This document shows, piece after piece, positions 42,969-50,291 of a stretch of DNA of 64,000 nucleotides. The DNA is from Subdoligranulum variabile (GTDB taxonomy: Bacteria > Bacillota > Clostridia > Oscillospirales > Ruminococcaceae), in contig NZ_CP102293.1 of the NCBI RefSeq assembly GCF_025152575.1, positions 868,001 through 932,000 of the forward strand. The letters are read 5' to 3'. How positions within the stretch are numbered: the stretch's first letter is position 1; the number at the start of each line of letters is the position of its first letter. A program made the translations under genes and the position numbers. The notes below the pieces were generated by a model. That model ran no database searches. It had not been told where the DNA came from and worked only from the letters and a program-made list of their open reading frames with translations.

Positions 42969-43067
42969 AGAGCACCTGACTGTTAATCAGGGTGTCCTCG
43001 GTTCAAGTCCGAGAGGGGCAGCCACCAAGCGATAGAACTTTCACGTTCTATCGCTTTTTTATTTTGT
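42969..43067 (+). repeat. attachment-site direct repeat, copy 3 (right end of island B)
   Basis: Identical over 99 bases to 35594-35692 and over the first 68 to the intact tRNA-Asn gene. Contains the last 56 bases of the tRNA with CCA (to 43024) and the AAGCGATAGAAC/GTTCTATCGCTT terminator. With two further bases (TT) on its left it matches copy 1 slightly longer than copy 2 does. Confidence 0.93.
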
Positions 43068-43105
43068 TTTGGGCCGGCAGGGCTTTTCCTAAATAAGCGG
43101 ATCAC

Positions 43106-43141
43106 AAAGAAAGGCGGCGAAGGAATCCTCCTTCGCCGCCT
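43106..43141 (-). terminator. terminator of the MATE-oxidoreductase operon
   Basis: 13-bp stem AGGCGGCGAAGGA and complement; on the minus strand TTTCTTT follows. Confidence 0.82.
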
Positions 43142-43153
43142 CTGTTTTGGTGG

Positions 43154-44131
43154 TCAATCAGCCCAATGGGAATCCCGGAAGATGGCCCGGCCCACCCCGA
43201 TCAGGTCGGCGCAGCCTTCCTCCAAAAGTGCCTGAGCCTGGGCCAGGGTGGTGACCCCACCGGTCAGAAGAACCGGGATCTGCACCGCCTGCCTGGCGGC
43301 CCGGGACATATCCTGGAAATACCCTGGCTCCTGATGGCCCGGACGGACAAAGCCATTCATGCCGCCGGTGAGATGGAGCAGGTCTGTGCCGCTTTCCGCC
43401 AGAATCCGGCAGGCCGCCGTGGAATCTTCCAGCGTGCTGCCACCCTCCTGGTAATCGCATCCACCCAGCCGGACCGCCACCGGGAAATCCTCTCCTGCCG
43501 CTCGGCGCACCGCCTGCAACACCTCCCGAAGAAAGCGGGTCCGGTTTTCCACCGACTGCGGGCCATAGGCGTCAGAACGATGATTGGCCAGGGGTGAATA
43601 GAACTGATTCAGAAGATAGCCGTGGGCAGCGTGAATCTCTACCCCGTCGAATCCGGCCTCTCTGGCCCGCCGGGCAGCCTCGCCAAAGGCCTGCGCCGTC
43701 TCCTGAATCTGCCGGACCGTCATTTCGGCTGGAATTTCTTTTTGCTGCTTGGGGTGACAGATGGCACTGGGGCCAACCGGGGTCTGTCCAGTCACCTGGG
43801 AGGAGGCAGCTGTGCCGGCATGACTCAGCTGGGCAAAGATTCTGACGCCTTCCTGATGCACGCAGTCAGTCAGACGCCGCCAGCCCGGGACGGTTTCCTC
43901 CTCTGCCAGAGAAGTCTGCCCGGGATGGGCTTTGCCCTGCTGGCTGACATAGCTGTGCTCGGTGATGATGAGGCCAATTTTGCTGTACCGGGCCCGTTCC
44001 TGGTAATAGGCGCAGACCGCATCCGTGACGCCCCCGGTTTCGTCGGCTTTGGCGGTGGCCATGGGCGGCATCACCAGGCGGTTTTTCAAGACCAGATCAT
44101 GGATGGCAATGGGTTCAAACAGACGTGACAT
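43154..44131 (-). CDS. NADH:flavin oxidoreductase (old yellow enzyme family)
   Basis: 325-residue FMN-dependent TIM barrel, the length of the single-domain OYE group without the C-terminal NAD domain of 2,4-dienoyl-CoA reductases. Motifs: RLVMPPMATAKA near the N terminus, ARIFAQLSHAG-type strand (IFAQLSHAG), and HAAHGYLLNQFYSPLANHRSD with the substrate-binding His pair. Likely reduces an electrophilic enone or xenobiotic. It lies 30 bases after the MATE exporter gene and shares its MerR-type promoter. Confidence 0.9.
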   Translation of the reverse strand: MSRLFEPIAIHDLVLKNRLVMPPMATAKADETGGVTDAVCAYYQERARYSKIGLIITEHSYVSQQGKAHPGQTSLAEEETVPGWRRLTDCVHQEGVRIFAQLSHAGTAASSQVTGQTPVGPSAICHPKQQKEIPAEMTVRQIQETAQAFGEAARRAREAGFDGVEIHAAHGYLLNQFYSPLANHRSDAYGPQSVENRTRFLREVLQAVRRAAGEDFPVAVRLGGCDYQEGGSTLEDSTAACRILAESGTDLLHLTGGMNGFVRPGHQEPGYFQDMSRAARQAVQIPVLLTGGVTTLAQAQALLEEGCADLIGVGRAIFRDSHWAD

Positions 44132-44161
44132 AGAGAAATCCTTTCTTTGGGAATGGTCGCG

Positions 44162-45535
44162 TTACGGATGAGCGGGCCGGGGATCCAGCTTTCTCAGTTC
44201 CAGGAACCCCAGGGTCAAAGCCAGCACAAAGGCACAGGCATCTCCTACAGGGCCAGCCCACAGAGCGCCCTCCACCCCCAGGAAACGGGGCAAGATCACC
44301 AGTGCCGGCAGCAAAAACAACACCTGACGGGACAGCGATACCAGGGTAGCTTGCACCGGCTTGCCGATGGCCTGGAAAAAGACACCGGTGCACAGCTGGA
44401 ATCCATTCAGAGCGATCAGCAGGAGGAAAATTTTCAGACTTTTCACGGCAAATTCCCGATAAAGTTCTGATTCCGACCCGAAGATGCTGATAATGGTCTC
44501 CGGGAACAGCTGGAAAATGGCCGTGCCTAGCGCCATCACCGCTGTAGAGCAGCCCACGGCCAGAAAATAGGTTTTTCTGGCCCGGGCCATCTTCCCGGCC
44601 CCGTAATTGTAACCGATGATGGGTTGGGAACCCACGGCAATGCCGATGACAATACCGGTGATGATCTGGTTGATCTTCATGGTAATGCCGAGGGTGGTCA
44701 TGGGGATTTCCGAACCGTACCGGGAATCAGCACCGTATTTGACCAGCACATTGTTCATCACTGCAATGACAATGGTGGCGGCCAGCTGCAGGAAGAAGCT
44801 GGAAACGCCCAGACTGCACAGTTTCAGGCAGAGCTTTCCTTGTGGAATCAAGCATTTCCGGGTAAGGCGGATAGACCGGAACCTGCGCAAATAGACCACC
44901 GTCAGAATACTGGATACGATCTGGCCCAGCACCGTTGCGATGGCCGCGCCGGTCACCCCCATATGAAAGGCAAAGATAAAGATCGGGTCCAGAATGGTAT
45001 TCAGAATGGCTCCGCTGAGGGTGGCCATCATGGCATAGACCGGGCTGCCGTCCGCCCGTACCACCGAATTGAATCCCATGCTGAACATATAAAATGGGAA
45101 CCCCAGCACGATGACGGACCCGTACTCCAGCGCATAGGGCAGAATGGTCTCGGTGGCGCCGAAGAGGACACACAGCGGCTGCAGCCATACGAAAGAACCC
45201 ACCGTGAGGGCCACGCTCACGATTATGGTAAGAGTGAGGGCATTTCCCACTCCCTGCGCCGCATTTTTCAGTTCCTTCTGCCCGAGGCAAAGGCTGAAAT
45301 AGGCGGTGGCACCGTCCCCGATCATCAACCCCAGTGCCAGTGCTATGACGGTAATGGGCAAAATGACGTTGGTGGCACCATTGCCCAGATACCCCACCCC
45401 ACGACCGATAAAAATTTGATCCACGATATTATACAGAGTACTGACCACCATGGAAATGATGCTGGGGATTGCGAAAGTCCGCAGCAACCGTCCAATGGGA
45501 GCAGAGCCCAGCGATTGGCGCTCCGTCTTTTCCAT
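44162..45535 (-). CDS. MATE-family multidrug/sodium antiporter
   Basis: 457 residues with twelve membrane segments in two pseudo-repeats (LLRTFAIPSIISMVVSTLYN at the start; NYGAGKMARARKTYFLA at the start of the second part with its typical Gly/Tyr/Asn). Exports cationic drugs or metabolites using Na+ or H+. Start at 45535 follows AAGGAG. The promoter immediately upstream (45585-45615) is of the MerR-activated type. Confidence 0.92.
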   Translation of the reverse strand: MEKTERQSLGSAPIGRLLRTFAIPSIISMVVSTLYNIVDQIFIGRGVGYLGNGATNVILPITVIALALGLMIGDGATAYFSLCLGQKELKNAAQGVGNALTLTIIVSVALTVGSFVWLQPLCVLFGATETILPYALEYGSVIVLGFPFYMFSMGFNSVVRADGSPVYAMMATLSGAILNTILDPIFIFAFHMGVTGAAIATVLGQIVSSILTVVYLRRFRSIRLTRKCLIPQGKLCLKLCSLGVSSFFLQLAATIVIAVMNNVLVKYGADSRYGSEIPMTTLGITMKINQIITGIVIGIAVGSQPIIGYNYGAGKMARARKTYFLAVGCSTAVMALGTAIFQLFPETIISIFGSESELYREFAVKSLKIFLLLIALNGFQLCTGVFFQAIGKPVQATLVSLSRQVLFLLPALVILPRFLGVEGALWAGPVGDACAFVLALTLGFLELRKLDPRPAHP

Positions 45536-45584
45536 CTTGTTCTCCTTTTCTGTTTCATGATAGCAGGCGATTTTTCCACACCAA

Positions 45585-45615
45585 ACTATAAACTTTCCCA
45601 TTATGGGAAAGTCAA
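45585..45615 (-). promoter_or_regulatory. MerR-type promoter/operator of the MATE operon
   Basis: On the minus strand TTGACT and TATAGT are 19 bp apart, the over-long spacing of MerR-activated promoters. The spacer is the palindrome CTTTCCCATAATGGGAAAG. It is almost identical to the operator at 46493. Confidence 0.88.
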
Positions 45616-45680
45616 GAGGAGATTTGAAAAAGCGCAAAAAAATCGCCGCAGGAAAGATTCCTGCGGTGACTTTTTCGGAT

Positions 45681-46469
45681 TCAGAGCGGTTCTTGCAGCT
45701 CCAGATGCAACCCCTTTGGGTCAAAATGCGCGGTGGTCAGATTGGTGATGATCAGACAGCGGGCATCCGGGCGCTGAGAGAAGTAGTTGCTGATCAGCTG
45801 CTCGGTATCCGCCAACTCGCCTGCCGGCTTCTGCCGGCACAGGAAGGTCCCTTCCGGCAGGATATCCAGCCGGGGGATCTCTTCCTTTTGCCGGAGGACT
45901 TCCAGAAAAATATCGGTTTCTATTTTTTCGCCTTTCTTCTCGGCAATCAAACCGATGGGAAAGGTGAAAGCCGGCAGCAGCCCCAGAGACTGCCCATGGA
46001 AAAAAATCCGGGCAGATCCCTGTTTGAACCCCAGCTCTCCGCCCGACGGGTCAAAGGGCTCCCGCAGGATCAGGCGCCGGTCCAGCTGCCGTTGATACGT
46101 TCCAACCTGTCCCCGGCTTTTTTCCCCCTCTTCCACCCGGCGAAGGGCATCCTCCATCTGGGCCAGGATTTCCTGCAGCCGATGCATCTTTTCCAACGCC
46201 TTTTGCTGCCCGTCCTGCAGCAAATGCCGGATATCCAGCGTTTGATCGGCATTCCGGTACTGCTGTGCCTCTTTCAGCGGGATGTCCAGTTCCAGACACA
46301 TCAGGATCATATCCATCTCGATCAACTGTTCCAGCGCATAATACCGGTACCCGGTGGACGGATCGGTCCAGGCCGGCATCAGCGCCCCGATCCGCTCGTA
46401 ATACCGCAGCGACTTCTGGTTGACATTGTGAAGCTTGGCAAATTCGCCGATGGTAAGATACTCCTGCAT
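45681..46469 (-). CDS. MerR-family transcriptional regulator with effector-binding domain
   Basis: 262 residues. Winged-helix MerR domain at 1-70 (LTIGEFAKLHNVNQKSLRYYERIG), dimerisation coiled coil at about 75-115, and a C-terminal GyrI/BmrR-like effector-binding domain, as in multidrug sensors. It should twist the 19-bp-spacer promoters at 45585 (MATE, oxidoreductase) and 46493 (TSCPD gene) into activity on ligand binding. No Cys cluster for metals is seen, favouring an organic ligand. Confidence 0.92.
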   Translation of the reverse strand: MQEYLTIGEFAKLHNVNQKSLRYYERIGALMPAWTDPSTGYRYYALEQLIEMDMILMCLELDIPLKEAQQYRNADQTLDIRHLLQDGQQKALEKMHRLQEILAQMEDALRRVEEGEKSRGQVGTYQRQLDRRLILREPFDPSGGELGFKQGSARIFFHGQSLGLLPAFTFPIGLIAEKKGEKIETDIFLEVLRQKEEIPRLDILPEGTFLCRQKPAGELADTEQLISNYFSQRPDARCLIITNLTTAHFDPKGLHLELQEPL

Positions 46470-46492
46470 CTGTATTCCTCCCGGTCATCCCC

Positions 46493-46523
46493 TTGACCTT
46501 CCCATAATGGGAAGGTGTATAGT
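46493..46523 (+). promoter_or_regulatory. MerR-type promoter/operator of the TSCPD gene
   Basis: TTGACC and TATAGT are 19 bp apart around the palindrome CCTTCCCATAATGGGAAGG, matching the MATE operator in 15 central bases. It lies between the divergent merR-type gene and the TSCPD gene. Confidence 0.88.
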
Positions 46524-46527
46524 TCCT

Positions 46528-46556
46528 AGTATACAGCAACCCCGGAAGGATTGCCA
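46528..46556 (-). promoter_or_regulatory. promoter of the MerR regulator gene
   Basis: TGGCAA and TATACT are 17 bp apart on the minus strand. Its transcript crosses the operator at 46493, so the regulator may control itself. Confidence 0.6.
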
Positions 46557-46602
46557 GTCCTTGACGCACATGCAAGATCATAAAAGAAAGGAACTCAGAA
46601 CC

Positions 46603-46878
46603 ATGGTATATCAAACAAACGGAACCTGCTCCAAAGAGATCCGGCTGGATGTTGAAAATGGCATCATCCGCTCGGTGGAATTTGTATTGGGATGCCCCGG
46701 CTTTACCCAGGCACTGAGCCGGGTTCTGGTGGGAATGCGGGTGGAGGACGCCATCGCCCGGCTGGACGGCATCCGATGTCTGGATAAGGGCACCTCCTGT
46801 CCGGATCAGCTGGCCCAGGCGCTCAAAGAGTACCGGAATCAAACGGCCGGAGCACAAACTGTTCCAACCGGATTCTGA
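46603..46878 (+). CDS. TSCPD-domain small protein (TIGR03905-like)
   Basis: 91 residues. The defining segment GTSCPDQLAQAL is near the C terminus with further Cys at CSKE, GCPGF and RCLDKG. The domain resembles the C-terminal part of class II ribonucleotide reductases; free-standing copies have no settled function but the Cys pattern suggests metal or thiol chemistry. The start follows AAAGGAAC. Expressed from a MerR-type promoter shared in design with the MATE operon. Confidence 0.85.
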   Translation: MVYQTNGTCSKEIRLDVENGIIRSVEFVLGCPGFTQALSRVLVGMRVEDAIARLDGIRCLDKGTSCPDQLAQALKEYRNQTAGAQTVPTGF

Positions 46879-46950
46879 TACCCGGAGTCCAAGGAATCCT
46901 CCTGTCGACGTATTTTTGCACAGCGTTGATTTTTCGCCCCGGTCAATACG

Positions 46951-46998
46951 GCAGAGCCCCCAAGGGGAATATCCACCTTGGCAGGGGGCCTCTCTTTT
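46951..46998 (+). terminator. terminator after the TSCPD gene
   Basis: GAGCCCCCAAGG pairs with CCTTGG-C-AGGGGGCCTC with one bulge, followed by a CT-rich and TTTT run. Confidence 0.7.
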
Positions 46999-47052
46999 CA
47001 GGTCGTTTTTCTCCTCCCATGCATGTATACTGGTAAAAAGGAGGTGTCCGAA

Positions 47053-47295
47053 GTGGCGATCAACACGGACAATCGCGTGTCCATCACCGAAGCCGATCAG
47101 GATTTTTCCCGCGTTGCACGGATGGTGGATGAGAATGGAACTGTCCTCATTCTGAAAGACAACACACCGCGGTACGTTCTTATGGTGTTCAGTCAGTTTG
47201 AACCCGAACAGCAGACCGCTGACGAAGATGTCCTGGCGGTTTCCAGACGTCTCATGGCAAAAAACAAAGAAGCCTATGAGGTGTTAGCCAAATGA
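47053..47295 (+). CDS. Phd/YefM-type antitoxin
   Basis: 80 residues. The N-terminal half (VAINTDNRVSITEADQDFSRVARMVDENG) has the Phd/YefM DNA-binding and dimer fold; the C-terminal tail would wrap the toxin. GTG at 47053 is set by AAAAGGAGG eight bases upstream. It overlaps the doc gene by 4 bases, as in most phd-doc operons. Confidence 0.82.
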   Translation: MAINTDNRVSITEADQDFSRVARMVDENGTVLILKDNTPRYVLMVFSQFEPEQQTADEDVLAVSRRLMAKNKEAYEVLAK

Positions 47296-47670
47296 AACGT
47301 ATAACGAAACCGCAGGTTCTTCTGCTTCACGAGCAACTGCTGCAAGAATTCGGCGGCACCGCCGGCATCCGAGACGAAGGTTTGCTGGATTCCGCGCTGT
47401 CCGCCCCCCTTTCAGACGTTTGGCGGGCAAAGTCTGTACCCTTCCCTGCAGGCCAAAGCAGCACGATTGGGGTTTGGCCTTGTCTGCAACCATCCTTTCA
47501 TGGACGGCAACAAACGGATCGGCGCCCATATCATGTTGGTTTTTCTTGCCCTCAACGGAATGGAACTGTCCTACACACAGCAGGAACTCAGTAATATCAT
47601 CTATGCGGTGGCAGCCGGTCAGGCAAGTGCTGCCGATTTTCTACAGTGGCCTATTCATCACCAGAATTGA
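47292..47670 (+). pseudogene. doc: Doc-family (Fic-fold) toxin gene with frameshift
   Basis: The first part reads IRDEGLLDSALSAP and the second, in another frame, FGGQSLYPSLQAK, the active-site HPFMDGNKR and FLALNGMEL. Together they make a normal Doc of about 125 residues, a kinase that inactivates EF-Tu. The frames meet at a run of six C (47404-47409): five C would restore the protein. The toxin as read is disrupted upstream of its active site. Real mutation, phase switch or sequencing error are all possible. Confidence 0.85.
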
Positions 47671-47675
47671 AACCG

Positions 47676-47702
47676 GGAGCTTGCATTGCAGGCTCCTTTT
47701 TT
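47676..47702 (+). terminator. terminator after the phd-doc pair
   Basis: GGAGCTTG and CAGGCTCC form a stem (one wobble) followed by six T. Confidence 0.7.
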
Positions 47703-47707
47703 CTTGC

Positions 47708-47991
47708 AGATCCTTGCTCTGCGCAACGGCTCGGTCGCATCCCTTACTGGCGCCAATCGGCAGGTTGAATACCGGTTCCGCCTCCCCCGTCGGATGCAAA
47801 GACTCCACGGGGCCATGTTGTACCTGTGCCGCCTCCTCTTCACGAAGGTATTTTTTCCGCTGAATGGGGCCTTTCTCCCATTCGGCTCCCGACTTTTGCA
47901 TGAAAAGTCATACCGGTGATCAGGCGGTTTCTCTGCATCCGAAAAAATACGACAGATTCGACCGGAATCCCGGCAGATTCCGCCCATTTCA
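47708..47991. other. spacer with possible minus-strand gene remains
   Basis: No convincing intact gene. Minus-strand frames give VVFFRMQRNRLITGM and, in a second frame, GPIQRKKYLREEEAAQ, which could be two pieces of one decayed gene, but neither has a ribosome site nor a recognised family. Confidence 0.3.
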
Positions 47992-48020
47992 TTGTGGCCT
48001 CCCTGGAAATTTCGTATACT
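47992..48020 (+). promoter_or_regulatory. promoter of the trigger-factor/thioredoxin/ABC array
   Basis: TTGTGG and TATACT are 17 bp apart, about 42 bases before the TTG start; the co-directional genes downstream are closely packed to about 55 kb. Confidence 0.6.
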
Positions 48021-48062
48021 GTGTTAATAAATATAAGGTAATATAGACGGGAGGCAAACATC

Positions 48063-48995
48063 TTGCGATCCAAAGTACTCTCGATGTTCCCCTTTGAACG
48101 GGTGGACATCACCCCTTACCGGCGTCACGTGACGCTGGACGAGGCCAAACTGCAGAAAGAGATGGACCGGGTGGTTTATCCCTACATCACCTGGGAGGAC
48201 GGGGAGGAAGCTGCCGCCGGGGACGTGGTAAGCTGCCGGATGGAATCCGACGATCCTCGTTTCCAGCGGGAGAACGCTCAGATTACAGTGGGCGCAGGTC
48301 TGCTGAACAAGGTGGAAGAGCAAAAGCTGGTGGGGGCCCGGGCAGGCACTGTACAGGCCCTTTCCTGCCGGGGCAGCGAAGTGACCGTGACGGTGCTGAA
48401 CATCCGCAAGCGGCGGATGCCGCCCCTGGAGGACCGGATGGTGGAAGCCCTGGGCCTGGAGGGTGTGCACACGGTGGAACAGTACCTGGCCTACCTGGTG
48501 AAGCAGGCGGTGGACGAGCAGTTCGCCCACGACAGCTACGAGGTCATCCAGGCGGTGCTGCAGGAGGTCCGCCGGCGCAGCGAGGTGCTCATCGACGAGG
48601 CGGACTGGCAACAGACGGTGGACTGGGACCTGAACCGGCTGGCAGCAATTTCCCGGCTGGATGGGATGGACCTGAAAACCATGACCGCCCAGGACTTTGA
48701 GGGACGCATCCCCGTGAAGAGCTACTATGAGCTGGTGGCAATGCTCCAGCGCGATGCCTAGCAGAATACCTGGCAGATGCTTCTGGGGCGCCGGCTGGCC
48801 GAGACGGACGGCTTCGCGGTGACGCGGGAGGGCTACGAAGCCTTCCTGAAGGAATCCGCCGAGGCCTGGCACTACACCGCCGAGGACTATCGCCCCGCCT
48901 ACTCCTATGAATACTACGAAGCCATCCAGTACCGCGTCCACTACTACGACGCCGTATCGGACTACATCCGCAACCATCTTTATCAGGAGGACTAA
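48063..48995 (+). pseudogene. trigger-factor-like chaperone gene with in-frame amber codon
   Basis: 310 sense codons in one frame, interrupted by TAG at 48759-48761 after codon 232. Before it are an FKBP/trigger-factor-like middle domain (AAAGDVVSCRMESDD, VGAGLLNKVEEQKLVG) and part of the helical C-terminal chaperone domain (HTVEQYLAYLVKQAVDEQF); after it the same domain continues (QMLLGRRLAETDGF, YRVHYYDAVSDYI). The ribosome-binding N-terminal domain of true trigger factor is absent. TTG start with GGGAGG eight bases upstream. The stop context is TAG-CAG; a GAG or CAG to TAG change would explain it. Either a null allele or readthrough. Confidence 0.75.
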
Positions 48996-48997
48996 TC

Positions 48998-49312
48998 ATG
49001 GCCATTCAGTATGCAACCGCCGAAACCTTTGATTCCCTGGTCGCCCAGGACTTTGTGATCGTGGACTTTTTCTCGGACCACTGCGGCCCCTGCAAGGTCT
49101 TCAGCAAGGTGCTGGAGGACACCGCCGCCGAGCTTCCCTTTGTGAACATCGTCAAGGTGAACACCACCGCCGAGCCCAGCCTGGGGGAGCGGTTTGAGAT
49201 CCACGCCGTGCCCACCGTCCATTTCTATAAGGACGGCAAGTTTGTGGAGAGCCACCTGGGTGTGATCCCCGCCGACAAGCTGCGGGAGATGATCGCGGGG
49301 TATCTGTTCTGA
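48998..49312 (+). CDS. trxA: thioredoxin
   Basis: 104 residues with the redox centre CGPC (Cys29, Cys32) in FFSDHCGPCKVF and the cis-Pro in HAVPTVHFYKDGK. A dithiol reductant in the cytoplasm. It begins two bases after the chaperone-like gene and its stop overlaps the reductase start by one base, so it is co-translated with its likely reductase. Confidence 0.93.
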   Translation: MAIQYATAETFDSLVAQDFVIVDFFSDHCGPCKVFSKVLEDTAAELPFVNIVKVNTTAEPSLGERFEIHAVPTVHFYKDGKFVESHLGVIPADKLREMIAGYLF

Positions 49313-50163
49313 TGAAAGATTTACTGATCGTAGGCAGCGGCCCCGCAGGGATCTCGGCCGCTCTCACCGCCGCCGCCCGGGGGCTGGATTTTCTCTGGTT
49401 CGGCAGCCGGGCCCTGAGTCCCAAGATCGCCCAGGCACCCGAGATCGCCAACTATCCCGGGCTGTGCCGGGTGCAGGGCCGCGACTTCCAGAAAATCCTG
49501 CAGGACCAGATCGACGCCATGGGCCTTTCCCTCCGGGAGGAGCGCATCGATTTCCTCTACGCCATGGGATCCCATTTCACGGCCTGCGTCAACGAGACGA
49601 TGTACGACGCCCGGGCCGTGATCCTGGCCGTGGGGGTCAGCACCGCCGGCGCCGTGCCAGGAGAGCTGGACTATATAGGCCAGGGGGTAAGCTACTGTGC
49701 CACCTGCGACGGGGCCCTCTACCGGGGCAAGACCATCGCCATCGTTTCCACCAACCCGGAATTTGAGGAGGAAGTGGAATTTCTGCTGAGGCTGGCCGGC
49801 AAGGCCTATGTGAGCCGCAGCTATCCCGCCCCCGACGTTCCCAACGCCGAAGGGATGGCGGACTTCCCCAAGGGGATCCGCCGGGAGAACGGCAAACTGC
49901 AGATTGCCTACGCCGACGGCGAACGGACGGTGGACGGCATCTTCTTTTTGAAGGATTCCGTCTCCCCCGCCGTGCTGATGCCGGGCCTGGCCATGGACGG
50001 AGCCCACATTGCCGTGAACCGGGATCTGGAGACCAACCTGCCCGGCTGCTTTGCCGCCGGGGACTGCACCGGCCGCCCCTACCAGTACGCCAAGGCGGTG
50101 GGGGAAGGCAACGTGGCGGTACACACTGCCCTGCGCTGGCTGAAGGAGAATCAATCCGTGTGA
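49312..50163 (+). CDS. thioredoxin-reductase-like flavoprotein lacking the NADPH motif
   Basis: 283 residues. FAD site IVGSGPAGISAALTAA at the N terminus, redox pair CATC (Cys129, Cys132) and FAD-binding GCFAAGDCTG near the C terminus, all as in TrxB. The NADPH Rossmann loop GxGxxA is replaced by IVSTNPEFEEEV and the HRRxxxR phosphate clamp is missing. This matches the ferredoxin-dependent flavin thioredoxin reductase type known from Clostridium, so electrons may come from ferredoxin. Pairs with the thioredoxin gene before it. Confidence 0.85.
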   Translation: MKDLLIVGSGPAGISAALTAAARGLDFLWFGSRALSPKIAQAPEIANYPGLCRVQGRDFQKILQDQIDAMGLSLREERIDFLYAMGSHFTACVNETMYDARAVILAVGVSTAGAVPGELDYIGQGVSYCATCDGALYRGKTIAIVSTNPEFEEEVEFLLRLAGKAYVSRSYPAPDVPNAEGMADFPKGIRRENGKLQIAYADGERTVDGIFFLKDSVSPAVLMPGLAMDGAHIAVNRDLETNLPGCFAAGDCTGRPYQYAKAVGEGNVAVHTALRWLKENQSV

Positions 50164-50235
50164 ATCAACCGAAAACGCCGCCCGCCGGAATGACCACTGA
50201 CGTTCCCTGCGCCCCGCGCACGGAAGGCGTTGGCA

Positions 50236-50266
50236 GGACCGCGCACCGTATCCCCGGGCGCGGTCC
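50236..50266 (+). other. intergenic hairpin before the ABC exporter genes
   Basis: GGACCGCGC and GCGCGGTCC form a 9-bp perfect stem in the 128-base gap after the reductase gene. No T run follows, so it is not a standard terminator; it may be a processing or mRNA-stability element. Confidence 0.4.
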
Positions 50267-50291
50267 ATCCCATAAGAGAGGATGAGCGAAC

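Larger units (their letters stand above)
35594..43067. mobile_element. island B: integrative element with serine recombinase and AT-rich gene module
   Basis: About 7.4 kb between two 99-base direct repeats at a tRNA-Asn 3' end. It contains a decayed gene, four AT-rich genes and a large serine recombinase ending 134 bases before the right repeat, the usual place of an integrase. Base composition falls sharply at the left repeat and rises again in the recombinase and right of copy 3. There are no conjugation or replication genes. Confidence 0.85.

Noticed and set aside
35594..43024. The tRNA-Asn sequences at 35594 and 42969 as real tRNA genes.
   Set aside because: Both lack the acceptor 5' strand and the start of the D arm; only the last 56 bases are present.
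47641..48112. Two overlapping minus-strand frames that might be one frameshifted gene.
   Set aside because: No family was recognised and neither frame has a ribosome site; noted only as possible decay.
50190..50285. A 31-residue frame that could be a precursor or leader peptide before the ABC genes.
   Set aside because: Its start has no good ribosome site, the peptide is Arg/Pro/Gly-rich as expected by chance, and it contains the intergenic hairpin.
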